64,000 nt of DNA from Schaalia odontolytica (lineage in GTDB: Bacteria; Actinomycetota; Actinomycetes; Actinomycetales; Actinomycetaceae), in contig NZ_PKKM01000002.1 in NCBI RefSeq assembly GCF_002847525.1, positions 62,001 to 126,000 of the forward strand, given 5' to 3'. Position numbers and translations under genes: made by a program. The notes beneath the pieces are model-generated. The model was given only the letters and a program-made list of their open reading frames with translations. It was not told where the DNA came from and made no database searches. Positions 27,971 to 36,286 of this stretch are shown one piece after another (the stretch's first letter is position 1; each line of letters begins with the position of its first letter).

Positions 27971-28902
27971 GCTCCCGCCCTTTCGTCATCGCGGTTCAAC
28001 ACCTTGAGCTGAACAATCGAAATGATGAACACGAGAATCGTCAGGACGACGGCGATCGCCGAGCCATACCCGAAGTTAAGGTCGGAGAACGCGAGGCGGT
28101 ACATGTAGGTCAGCAGCACCTCGGTCTGGCCGTTGGGCCCGCCCTTCGTCATGAGCAGCACCGACGTGAAGACGTTGAGCCCGCCGATCACCAGCATGAC
28201 GATAACGAAGACGGTGGCCGGCCAGATCGCCGGAACGGTCACGGCTTTGAAGCGCTGCCACCAGTTCGCCCCATCGACGAGGGCGGCCTCCTCCAGCTCC
28301 TTCGGCACCCCCTGGAGGGCGGCAAGGAAGATCATCATCGACCAGCCGATCCCCTTCCACACACCCAGCGCGCAGATCGCGATCATGGCGGTCCAGCGGT
28401 TCGACAGCCACGAGGTGTCCCCCGCGCCCAGGTGGGCGCTGCCCATCATGTAGTTAATGAGCCCCTGGTCGGCAAACAGGTACTTGAAAAGCAGCGACAC
28501 AACCACCCAGGACGTGACCACGGGCAGGTAGTAGAGCACCCGGAACAGGGGCTGCAGCGGCGCCTTCGAGCGCAGCAGCATCGCAACGGCGAGGCCGAGG
28601 ATGATCTGCGGGGGCACCGTCAGAGCCATGTAGATCCCGGAGTTACCCAAACCCGTCCAAAAGGACGGGTCGTGGAAGGCCTTGACGTAATTGTCCAGGC
28701 CGACGAAGTCCGAGTTCGAGCCCTTCACGATGTTCCAGTCGTAAAAGCTCATCTGCCCCGACCGCACCATGGGGTACAGGATGCACAGGGCAAACAGGAT
28801 CATGCCCGGGGTCAAGAAGAGGTAGGGGGCCACCGGGTTCCTCCGGGAGGAACGCCGACGCGCGCGAGGCGCCACGGCCTCGTGCGCGGTGGGGGTGCTC
28901 AT
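27967..28902 (-). CDS. Carbohydrate ABC transporter permease (MalF type)
   Basis: Partner permease of the CUT1 importer (311 aa). A basic, Arg-rich N-terminus (RARRRSSRRN) precedes six predicted membrane helices; the EAA loop ELEEAALVDGANWWQRFKA lies near residue 215. The ATG follows AAAGGACAA. It is separated from the binding-protein gene by 67 bp that contain a stable hairpin, which would lower permease expression relative to the binding protein. Confidence 0.9.
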   Translation of the reverse strand: MSTPTAHEAVAPRARRRSSRRNPVAPYLFLTPGMILFALCILYPMVRSGQMSFYDWNIVKGSNSDFVGLDNYVKAFHDPSFWTGLGNSGIYMALTVPPQIILGLAVAMLLRSKAPLQPLFRVLYYLPVVTSWVVVSLLFKYLFADQGLINYMMGSAHLGAGDTSWLSNRWTAMIAICALGVWKGIGWSMMIFLAALQGVPKELEEAALVDGANWWQRFKAVTVPAIWPATVFVIVMLVIGGLNVFTSVLLMTKGGPNGQTEVLLTYMYRLAFSDLNFGYGSAIAVVLTILVFIISIVQLKVLNRDDERAGA

Positions 28903-28914
28903 GAGTTGTCCTTT

Positions 28915-28951
28915 CCCGGGCCCAGCCCCGCGCGTGGGGGCCGGGCCCGGT
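28915..28951 (-). promoter_or_regulatory. Intra-operon hairpin between binding-protein and permease genes
   Basis: CCGGGCCC...GGGCCCGG arms with additional GC pairing enclose a short loop in the 67-bp gap. No T tract follows on the minus strand. Such stems commonly protect or attenuate mRNA after the binding-protein gene of sugar importers; that role is inferred from position. Confidence 0.5.
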
Positions 28952-28969
28952 GAGTGGAGCGACGCCGGG

Positions 28970-30268
28970 TTACTTGGCGGCGCTCAGGAGCGGGTCGATC
29001 TGCTGCGCAGCCTTCGTCAGGGCTTCCTTAACGGTCACCTTGCCTTCGAAGGCGGGGGTCAGCTCGGTCTTGAGGATCTCGTCGACCTTCCCGGCGTCGG
29101 GGATGGAGAGGCGAGACTTCGCGGTCTTGAGCTGCTCAGAGAAGATCTTGGTGCCCGGGGTCGCCTCGGCCTCCTCGGCCGCGTACTCGGCGACGACCGT
29201 CATCTGGCCGGCCTTGCTCATCGGCAGCTGGAATTCGCGCGACTGGGTGAACTCGAGGAACTTGTACGAGGCCTCGAGATCCTTGGTCTGCTCCGTGATG
29301 ACGATGGACTCGCCACCGACGACCGAGATCGATCCACCCTCACCGGCGGGAACCTTGGAGTAGGTGGGCTTGAAGTCCGGGTACGAGCCCGCCCAAATCT
29401 GGTCCATCCACGGGCCGTCGAGGATCGTCGCATACTCGCCGTTCGGCATGCCGTCCTGGGTCTTGGTCGCGCCCTCGTTGCCGATGATCGCGTTGGGGAT
29501 CTGCCCCTGCTGGTACAGGTCGACGAGGAACTGGACGCCGGCCACGGACTTATCGGAGTCCAGGTAGCCCGAGGCCTTGGTCTGGTCGGGGTCGGAAATG
29601 TCGCCGCCCGCGCTCCAGATCCACGGCATGATGTTCCACTGCGAGATGTCCCCATCCGCGAAGGCGTAGACCGAGCCGCCCGCGTCCTTCGCCTTGGCGG
29701 CGAGGTCCTTCAGTTCGTCGAAAGTCTCGGGGGCCTTGTCGACGCCGAGCTTGGCGAGGGCATCGGGGTTTGAGATGAGCACGCGCGTGTTCGTATCCAG
29801 GGGTAGGCCGTAGTGGTGGCCGTTGTACAGGGTCGTGCCGAGCAGGCCCGGGTAGACCTTGGACGCCAAGGCCTCGTAGTTCGGCATGTTGCCGTCGAGC
29901 TGCTTGAGGACACCCAGCTTGGCGAACTGCGCGTTCCAACCGAGGTCGGTACGGATCAGGTCGGGCAGCTCCCCGGCCGCGGCGCCGGTCGTGAGCTTCT
30001 GCTTGAGGCCGTCATAGGGCATGTCGACGTACTTGATGGTGATTCCGGGGTTGGCCTTCTCGAAGGCGGGGATGATTTCCTTTTCCAGCGCATCCTTCTG
30101 GGCGCTGTTGGAGCCCGCGCCGTACGTGCCCCACAGGGTAAGTTCGACGGTCGAGGAGCCGGATCCGGAAGACGATGACTGGTCGGCTGTGTTGCCGCCA
30201 CAGGCTGCAAGCATCGAGGCCGCAGCGAAAAGGGTGACACCGACGGTAAGGAGACGCTTCTGCTTCAT
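28970..30268 (-). CDS. Sugar ABC transporter substrate-binding lipoprotein
   Basis: Extracytoplasmic binding protein of the CUT1 importer (432 aa). The signal peptide ends in the lipobox MLAACGG, so the mature protein is lipid-anchored through Cys. The body fits the MalE/family 1 extracellular solute-binding fold, with WGTYGAGSNSAQKDALEKEI near the N-terminus and many surface Trp and Tyr suited to sugar binding. ATG at 30268 is preferred over GTG 30280 because GAGAAAG is spaced about ten nt from it. The likely ligand is isomaltooligosaccharide, inferred from the enzymes in the operon. Confidence 0.9.
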   Translation of the reverse strand: MKQKRLLTVGVTLFAAASMLAACGGNTADQSSSSGSGSSTVELTLWGTYGAGSNSAQKDALEKEIIPAFEKANPGITIKYVDMPYDGLKQKLTTGAAAGELPDLIRTDLGWNAQFAKLGVLKQLDGNMPNYEALASKVYPGLLGTTLYNGHHYGLPLDTNTRVLISNPDALAKLGVDKAPETFDELKDLAAKAKDAGGSVYAFADGDISQWNIMPWIWSAGGDISDPDQTKASGYLDSDKSVAGVQFLVDLYQQGQIPNAIIGNEGATKTQDGMPNGEYATILDGPWMDQIWAGSYPDFKPTYSKVPAGEGGSISVVGGESIVITEQTKDLEASYKFLEFTQSREFQLPMSKAGQMTVVAEYAAEEAEATPGTKIFSEQLKTAKSRLSIPDAGKVDEILKTELTPAFEGKVTVKEALTKAAQQIDPLLSAAK

Positions 30269-30315
30269 TGCACTGTGCACTTTCTCGTGATCGCGACCAC
30301 CATTGGCCGCTTGCT

Positions 30316-30373
30316 ACTAATTTTACCACGCAAAATTAGTTGTGTCAATAAGCTAGGCAAAATTGAAATTTGC
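30316..30373. promoter_or_regulatory. Operators between the importer operon and the ROK regulator
   Basis: A perfect inverted repeat ACTAATTTT-N7-AAAATTAGT (30316-30340) lies midway between the divergent genes, in a notably AT-rich stretch. A second, imperfect repeat GCAAAAT-N3-AATTTGC (30357-30373) is nearer the regulator gene. Both contain AAAATT, so they may be two sites for the same protein, most simply the ROK regulator encoded next to them. Confidence 0.65.
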
Positions 30374-30406
30374 ATGTACTCTTTCTTTCACCAGAAAGGA
30401 ATGGTC

Positions 30407-31537
30407 ATGACCTGGCAGCCCAAAGACGAGCTCGCTTCCGCGGTCGCTCTCGAAGTCCTCATCCACGGCCCACTCGGCCGTGCTGAGCTGGCGCGACGCC
30501 TCGGCCTGGCCCCCGCGACGCTGACGCGCATCTCGACGGAGCTCATCACCTCCGGCCTCCTCGCCGAGGTCCCCGAGGCCACCCAGCGAACCTCCGGCCG
30601 CCCCACCATCCCCCTCGACGTCGTCCCCTCCTCGCACTACTTCCTCGGCATCAAGCTGACGGATAGCGCACTCGACGCCACCGTCATCGACTTGAAGGCG
30701 ACACCCCGCGACTCCTACCGAGTCCCCCTTGACTCCCTCACCCCCGTCCGCGTCGTCCGAGCGATCGCCGACCTCGCACACCAAGCACGCACGTCCTACC
30801 GCATCGACGCGATCGGCATCGCCGTCGGCGGCATCGTGAACGCCGACGGCGCCGTCGAGTCGGCCCCCTTCCTCAAGTGGAACAACGTTCCACTCGCCTC
30901 CCTCGTCTCCGAGGCCACCCACCTGCCCACCTTCGTCGCCAACGACCTGTCCGCCTACACGCAGATCCAGCACTGGTTCGGGTCGGGCACCGGACACTCC
31001 AACTTCGCGGTCATCACGGTCGGCGTGGGCGTGGGCTACGGGTGCGTCGCGAACGGGGCGCGCCTGGAGAACGAGGACTCGGGCATCGGACTCGTCGGCC
31101 ACTGGCCACTCGATCCACTCGGCCCCATCTGCTCCCAGGGGCACCGGGGCTGCGCCGAGGCCATGTTGACGACACCCGCGATCTGCCGGGACGCGTCGGC
31201 CGCTGTCGGACGCCCGCTCGAGTGGAGCGACGTCATCGCGCTTGCCTCCGACAAACACCCCGCGGTGACGGCGATTTTGGCGGCCTCGGGACGCGCCCTC
31301 GGCAGACTCATTGGCCTGGTCGCGTCGCTCACGGCTCCGGAACTGGTGATCGTCGGCGGCGAGGGTGTCGCACTCGCATCACTGAGCGGCGAGGCGCTGC
31401 GGGCCGGCATCACCGAAGTACGCGACCCGCGCGCCTCATCGATTCGTGTCACCCTCTCCGACGGCTCCAACGAGGCGTGGTCTCGTGGTGCCGGGGTCAT
31501 TGCGTTGCAGGGGTTCATTGCATCCCGAGCCGCGTAG
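30407..31537 (+). CDS. ROK-family transcriptional regulator
   Basis: 376-aa regulator with an N-terminal winged helix (RAELARRLGLAPATLTRIS, residues 23-41) and a C-terminal ROK sugar-kinase-like domain (IGIAVGGIVNADG near 145). The ROK zinc signature is altered: after GLVGHWPLDPLG comes ICSQGHRGCAEA, in which the middle cysteine of CxCGxxGC is Gln. The start at 30407 is six nt after AGGA; the in-frame ATG at 30401 touches that site. Divergent orientation from the dextran importer and the operators between them indicate it is the local repressor, probably relieved by a glucose or isomaltose derivative. Confidence 0.88.
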   Translation: MTWQPKDELASAVALEVLIHGPLGRAELARRLGLAPATLTRISTELITSGLLAEVPEATQRTSGRPTIPLDVVPSSHYFLGIKLTDSALDATVIDLKATPRDSYRVPLDSLTPVRVVRAIADLAHQARTSYRIDAIGIAVGGIVNADGAVESAPFLKWNNVPLASLVSEATHLPTFVANDLSAYTQIQHWFGSGTGHSNFAVITVGVGVGYGCVANGARLENEDSGIGLVGHWPLDPLGPICSQGHRGCAEAMLTTPAICRDASAAVGRPLEWSDVIALASDKHPAVTAILAASGRALGRLIGLVASLTAPELVIVGGEGVALASLSGEALRAGITEVRDPRASSIRVTLSDGSNEAWSRGAGVIALQGFIASRAA

Positions 31538-31599
31538 CCGGCCCCCTCGCGGCATTGGTGTTGCTGCAGCGGCAGGTCTGACGCGTCGGCGGGCCGCGT

Positions 31600-31730
31600 C
31601 GGCGGGCCCGCCAGGTCGCCCACGGTCTGCCACCTGCCGTCTGCAACCTGCGGCCTTCCGTCTGCCGACCACGGTCTGCCGCCTGTTGCCTGCCACCTGT
31701 CGCCTGCCGCCATGGCCGCCTGCAGTAGCG
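31600..31730. repeat. Degenerate CTGCC-rich tandem repeat
   Basis: A low-complexity run of variants of CTGCCACCTGYCGTCTGC occupies the gap between the ROK gene and the IS element (GTCTGCCACCTGCCGTCTGC, GTCTGCCGCCTGTTGCC, CTGCCACCTGTCGCC and so on). There is strong C/T versus G strand asymmetry. No gene is seen from 31538 to the IS end. Confidence 0.6.
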
Positions 31731-31738
31731 TCCCGCAT

Positions 31739-33116
31739 AGTGGTGTAACCGTGTGGTGGTCGGCCTGTTTGATATGGGTGCGGTCACCGTGTGATCCTTC
31801 GAGAAAGCTCTCTACTTCTGACTCGAAATGATTTGGAGGCACAACGATGACCGCTCCTCATATTATCGACCCTGCTGGCATGCTTGGCCAGGCGTTGTCC
31901 CAGGCATCCCCAGATCTGATGCGTTCCTTACTTCAGCACATGATCAACGCGTTGCTATCAGCGGACGCTGATGCCGTGTGCGGGGCCCAGTGGGGCCAAC
32001 AAGATCCGCAGCGTCACACCCAGCGCAATGGGTATCGCCACCGGCCCCTGGACACCAGGGTCGGCACCATTGACGTGGCGATCCCCAAACTGCGCTCAGG
32101 CACCTACTTTCCAGAATGGTTGCTGCAACGGCGCAAACGCTCTGAAAGCGCCTTGATCACAGTGGTCGCTGACTGCTACCTAGCAGGAGTGTCGACGCGC
32201 CGTATGGACAAGCTCGTCAAAACCCTGGGGATCACAGGACTGTCCAAGTCCCAGGTCTCACGCATGGCAGCCGACCTAGATGAGCACGTGGATCAGTTCC
32301 GCAACCGTCCCCTCCACGATGCCGGGCCTTTCACCTTCGTCGCCGCTGACGCGCTCACCATGAAAGTACGCGAAGGAGGACGCGTCGTCTCGTGCGCGGT
32401 CCTGGTTGCCACCGGAGTCAACAATGACGGACACCGAGAAGTGCTGGGGGTGCGCACATCTACCAGCGAGACCGCTCCAGCCTGGAAGGAGTTCTTCTCT
32501 GACCTGGTCACCCGAGGCCTCACCGGCGTACGCCTGGTCACCAGTGACGCCCATCTGGGCCTGGTTGAAGCCATCGCCGCCAACCTGCCCGGAGCCACCT
32601 GGCAACGATGCCGCACCCACTACGCCGCTAATCTCATGTCCATCACCCCCAAAGCACTATGGCCCGCCGTCAAAGCGATGCTGCACTCGGTGTACGACCA
32701 ACCCGACGCAGCATCGGTCAACGCACAATACGACCGGCTCTTGGACTACGTCCACGACAAGCTCCCCGCCGTGTGTGATCACCTCGATCAAGCCAGGGCA
32801 GACGTCCTCGCGTTCGCCTCCTTCCCAACCGGGGTGTGGACCCAGATCTGGTCCAACAACCCCAATGAACGCCTCAACCGCGAAATCCGCCGACGCACCG
32901 ACACCGTGGGAATCTTCCCCAACCGCCACGCAATCATCCGCCTCGTCGGAGCCGTCCTAGCCGAACAAAACGACGAATGGGCCGAAGGCCGACGCTACCT
33001 CAGCCTCGACATCCTCACCAAATCACGACTCACACCACAACCCACCCAACAGGAGGACACCCCACTCCAACTCAGCGCATAACCCAACCCGAAGGACACA
33101 AAACGATTACACCACT
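31739..33116 (+). mobile_element. IS256-family insertion sequence, about 1.38 kb
   Basis: Ends are imperfect inverted repeats starting AGTGGTGTAA (left from 31739, right ending at 33116 as TTACACCACT); about 17 of the outer 20 bases match. One transposase gene fills the interior. No 8-9 bp target duplication is visible (left flank TCCCGCAT, right flank CCACAGGA), so the copy may be old or a product of recombination between elements. Size fits the IS256 family. Confidence 0.85.
31847..33082 (+). CDS. IS256-family transposase
   Basis: Mutator-type DDE transposase, 411 aa, apparently intact. The N-terminal half has HTQRNGYRHRPLDTRVGTID followed by the helix-turn-helix region (RMDKLVKTLGITGLSKSQVS). 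The catalytic acids lie in FVAADALTMKVRE (Asp), LVTSDAHLGLVEAI (Asp) and SNNPNERLNREIRRR (Glu). The Cys/His pair WQRCRTHYAANL is typical. ATG follows GGAGGCACAACG. Full length and uninterrupted, so potentially active. Confidence 0.95.
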   Translation: MTAPHIIDPAGMLGQALSQASPDLMRSLLQHMINALLSADADAVCGAQWGQQDPQRHTQRNGYRHRPLDTRVGTIDVAIPKLRSGTYFPEWLLQRRKRSESALITVVADCYLAGVSTRRMDKLVKTLGITGLSKSQVSRMAADLDEHVDQFRNRPLHDAGPFTFVAADALTMKVREGGRVVSCAVLVATGVNNDGHREVLGVRTSTSETAPAWKEFFSDLVTRGLTGVRLVTSDAHLGLVEAIAANLPGATWQRCRTHYAANLMSITPKALWPAVKAMLHSVYDQPDAASVNAQYDRLLDYVHDKLPAVCDHLDQARADVLAFASFPTGVWTQIWSNNPNERLNREIRRRTDTVGIFPNRHAIIRLVGAVLAEQNDEWAEGRRYLSLDILTKSRLTPQPTQQEDTPLQLSA

Positions 33117-33574
33117 CCACAGGACTTGACCCCGCCTGCTGCCTGCCGCACCAGACGAGCGCCGGACCAGCCCAGCCGCAACTACACCCACTCTGCCACC
33201 GATTCGGTCCATCGACGCGACTATCGGCATCGCTCCGGCGCCCCTGAGCGACATGCCCCCGCAATTCCGCATGCAATTCCCTGAGGGCTCACACCCGCGA
33301 CAACCCACAAACCGCAGAATTTCAACGATCTGAGTTCACATTTTGAAATACATTCAGGGGAATTGCATGCGAAATTTCCTCCGGTTGATGAGAGGCAGCC
33401 GCAAGGACTGCAGACGCACATACACACGTTCAACATGAGGGCCTCCGCGGCACAACTCACCTGCCTCCTCCGCTACGCCGATACATAACTCGCCCAGCAC
33501 ACCCCCACCAGCACCACACCCGATACAAAACTCTCCCAGCACACCAGAAAACACCCGATTTGGGCACTTTTCCG

Positions 33575-33660
33575 CGTGCAGGGCGAATATATTCACGCAT
33601 GTGGATCGAACAGGCCGAGCAGGGCGATTTTATTCACGGTTGCGGATCGAACAGTCCGAG
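33575..33660. repeat. Two tandem copies of a 41-bp repeat
   Basis: GCAGGGCGAATATATTCACG... and GCAGGGCGATTTTATTCACG... are followed in both copies by TGTGGATCGAACAGGCCGA / TGCGGATCGAACAGTCCGA, giving a unit of about 41 bp present twice with few differences. Each begins with a reverse-oriented copy of the dispersed 18-bp element. Confidence 0.7.
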
Positions 33661-34014
33661 CAGGAGAATTCCTCTTGCGGGCTCAGCCGCCTTTGAGGCT
33701 CGGCATACTGCCACTGACCTCTACACCCCATCATGGCGGCACCCCTCATCGGCAGGGAAGATCAACAAGCAGCCACCGACCTCTGCGTCCATGATCCGGC
33801 GATAGTTGTTGACACCGGTGACCACAGGCGGGACCGGTTTGAAAGAAAAAACGCCCATGCATGAGTTGTTGCGGGGCACCGTGAAATATTATTCGCCCCA
33901 GCACGCGCAAATAGGCCAGTTTTCGTCGATTTTGAGCGCGCCTGGGCGGTTTTTGTTTCAGTGAAGCACCATGCCGCGAACTAGAGCACCATGCTGGGGC
34001 GATATTTCTTTCAC
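33581..34014. repeat. Island 1 of the 18-bp GTGAAA...CGCCC element (six copies)
   Basis: Copies at 33581-33596 and 33622-33637 (reverse), 33841-33856 (forward, GAAAGAAAAAACGCCC), 33881-33898 (forward, GTGAAATATTATTCGCCC), 33944-33960 (reverse) and 33997-34014 (reverse, GGGCGATATTTCTTTCAC). Shared form: GTGAA, six to eight A/T-rich bases, then CGCCC. The same element recurs at 47.88-48.08 kb. Confidence 0.65.
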
Positions 34015-34040
34015 CGGAACCCGTATGGGTGCGTATACGC

Positions 34041-34500
34041 GGCGGTGAGGCCAAGCCGGGCTTCGCGACGACACTCTAAGCCGGACGTCGTACCCCGATG
34101 CCGCCGTTGAGGAGGCACCGGAGGTCCAGGCTGCAGCGCCCGTAGGCGGTGGCGAGGCCTGGCCGGACACACCAGAACCACTGGCACCGCCGGCATGGAA
34201 GGCACTGGAGAGACCGCAGGGCCTGGCAGCGGCGCCCATAGGCGGTGTCGGGGCCCGGACACACCAGAACCACAGGCACCGCCGGTAAGGAGGGTACCGG
34301 AGGGACCGGAGGCCTGGCTGCGGTGCCCGTGGGCGGCGGCAAGGCCTGGCCGGGCTTCGAGATCGACCACTCCGAGCCGTCAGGCTCGCGTGTGGCGATC
34401 TCGCGGGCGGGCCGCCGCCCACGGGCGCACCAAGCAGCCCGGCCCCACAGCAGGATCAGACGGCGCCCGGAACACCAGCGGGGCCACAGACACAAGCACA
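34041..34500. repeat. Degenerate 91-96 bp GC-rich tandem repeat, possible gene remnant
   Basis: Three and a half related units, aligned at GCGCCCGTAGGCGG (34136), GCGCCCATAGGCGG (34232) and GTGCCCGTGGGCGG (34323), with shared GGACACACCAGAACCAC and GCACCGCCGG blocks. No frame is open through all units and no ribosome binding site is seen. Translated pieces are Pro/Gly-rich (for example LAAVPVGGGKAWPGFEI), like a linker of a surface protein, so this may be a decayed gene. Confidence 0.5.
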
Positions 34501-34527
34501 GACACGGGCACGGGCACGGGCACAAAA

Positions 34528-34557
34528 GCGGGCCGGAACCTCTCGGTTCCGGCCCGC
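34528..34557 (-). terminator. Perfect 13-bp hairpin terminator, L,D-transpeptidase gene
   Basis: GCGGGCCGGAACC and GGTTCCGGCCCGC pair without mismatch around TCTC. On the minus strand the stem is followed by TTTTGTG, a classic Rho-independent arrangement, about 80 bp after the stop of the leftward transpeptidase gene. Confidence 0.85.
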
Positions 34558-34637
34558 CCTCGGTGCTCAGTGGTTGTCGGCGCTGCACGACAGGTGTCGG
34601 CGCTGCGCGACAGGTGATCAGCAGCGCGCGACGCGCG

Positions 34638-36080
34638 TCAGTAGTGCACGACCACCGTGTCGCCCATGTCGGTCCAGTCGTAGATGAACTTCGCCGCGTC
34701 GACGGGCATGTTCACGCAGCCGTGGGAGCCTCCGTAGCCGCTCCAGCCGAAGGAGGAGCGCCAGGGGGCGCCGTGCATCGCGTACCCACCGCTGAAGTAG
34801 GTGACCCACGGGACGCCTTCGGTCTCATACTTGGTGCCGTCGGCGTTCTCGCCGCGCATGGTCTGCACGTCGTACTTGAGGTACACGTGGAAGGTGCCGA
34901 CGATGGTGGGCGTCTCGGGAGCGCCGGGAACCATGTAGAAGGGGCCGCCGGCGACCTTGCCGCCGATGTAGGCGGTGACGGAGTTGTCGGAGAGGTTAAT
35001 GTCGACCCACTTCTCGCCTTCGGCTGCCTGGTAGACCAGGTTTTCGGTGCCTTCGGCGACCTGCTTGGTCTCGGAGCCGGGCTCGACGTCGTCGTAGTGG
35101 AACAGGCCCTCGTACGCCTTGCCGTCGGTCATGGCGGCGACGACGTCCTTGGTGATCTGCTCGGTGTTGTTGGTCTTGAGGCCCTTCTTGCCTTCGCGGG
35201 CGACGGTCAGGACGTTGCCCGCGGAGTCGACGTTGTCGACGCGGTTCTCGGGCTTGACGTCGGTCTTTGCGGCCAGCGCGTTGACCCAGTCGGCGACCTT
35301 GACGGAGTTGATGGACGGGTCCTCGAGGCTGCCGTCATCCTTGGTGAGGAATTCGACCCACTTGACCTTGTCGGAGCGCTCGGCGGCAAAGGTGTCGATG
35401 CCGTCGGAGATTTCGATGCTCGTCTCCAGGAGGGCGTTGGCCTTCTCGGCGACGGCCTGCGCGTTCTCGGTGGTGATGGAGGGTTGCATCTCACTCACGC
35501 TCACGTCCTGGGTGACGGAGGTGAGGGTGGCGCCCGCCTGCTTGACGGCGGAGGCGACGTCCTCTGTGGACACGCCGTTTCCGTTCTGCGCGGGGGTGAA
35601 GGTGAAGGATTCGCCGTCCTCGGCAACAACGACCGCAGCGTCCTTCATTTCCGAGGTGAGGGTCGAGTTCGCGGTCGCGGCGAGCTTCTTGATGGACTCT
35701 TCACTGACGGTGACGACGGGCTCGATATCGCGCTCGGAGAAGAGGGCGCTGACGAACGCGGGAAGGGATGTGGAGCCCTTCATGGCGGCGTCGGCGGTCT
35801 CATCGGCGTCGACCGTGATGCCCGCTTCGTTGAGCGAGGCCTCGGTGGTCTTGCCTTCGACGGTCAGGGTCACGCTCGTCGCGTCGGCGCGCTGGTTCAC
35901 CGCGGAGACGACCTGGTCGCGGGTCATGCCCGCGACGGGTGTGCCAGCGACAGTGGTGCCGGGCAGGGCGCGTCCGGAGTAGTTGGCGGCGTAGACGACG
36001 CCGGCGCAGACGACGAGGAGGACGAGGGCGCTCACGACGCCAATCGCCCATCTGGTTTTCAAGGATAGTTTTTTGAGCAT
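34638..36080 (-). CDS. L,D-transpeptidase with YkuD domain
   Basis: 480-aa membrane-anchored enzyme that makes 3-3 peptidoglycan cross-links or attaches proteins to the wall. One N-terminal transmembrane segment (AIGVVSALVLLVVCAGVVYA, about 12-31) precedes two repeated peptidoglycan-binding-type domains (VanW-like/PG_binding_4) across residues 40-330. The C-terminal YkuD domain ends in HGAPWRSSFGWSGYGGSHGC with the catalytic Cys in SHGCVNMP near residue 455. The tail is DMGDTVVVHY. Length matches the two-repeat YkuD proteins common in Actinomyces. Single gene with its own terminator. Confidence 0.93.
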   Translation of the reverse strand: MLKKLSLKTRWAIGVVSALVLLVVCAGVVYAANYSGRALPGTTVAGTPVAGMTRDQVVSAVNQRADATSVTLTVEGKTTEASLNEAGITVDADETADAAMKGSTSLPAFVSALFSERDIEPVVTVSEESIKKLAATANSTLTSEMKDAAVVVAEDGESFTFTPAQNGNGVSTEDVASAVKQAGATLTSVTQDVSVSEMQPSITTENAQAVAEKANALLETSIEISDGIDTFAAERSDKVKWVEFLTKDDGSLEDPSINSVKVADWVNALAAKTDVKPENRVDNVDSAGNVLTVAREGKKGLKTNNTEQITKDVVAAMTDGKAYEGLFHYDDVEPGSETKQVAEGTENLVYQAAEGEKWVDINLSDNSVTAYIGGKVAGGPFYMVPGAPETPTIVGTFHVYLKYDVQTMRGENADGTKYETEGVPWVTYFSGGYAMHGAPWRSSFGWSGYGGSHGCVNMPVDAAKFIYDWTDMGDTVVVHY

Positions 36081-36286
36081 CGTTCCCTATCGTATAACCT
36101 CATGCATGCCCACGCGGAAATTCCGTTGAATTTTCAGCTGAGTTATCTGCCACAAGGAATTGGGCGCATTTCAGCCATTTCAACCGACAAACGTGATTTT
36201 TGCCGCGAGGCCCCCTGCTACCTGCGAGAACGCAAGAGCTTATCCTGGTTGTATATGCGTTCGCCGTCGACTTTGGGAGGCTCATC

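Larger units (their letters stand above)
33117..34040. other. AT-rich intergenic island downstream of the IS element
   Basis: About 900 bp without a credible gene; short frames have no ribosome binding sites or recognisable products. The GC content drops clearly below that of the neighbours. It holds six copies of the dispersed GTGAAA...CGCCC element and two copies of a longer direct repeat (33575-33660). The composition suggests acquired or relaxed sequence. Confidence 0.6.

Noticed and set aside
34245..36068. Plus-strand open frame of about 600 codons across the repeat array and the L,D-transpeptidase
   Set aside because: Most of it is antisense to a clear YkuD enzyme, and its first part is low-complexity repeat translation.
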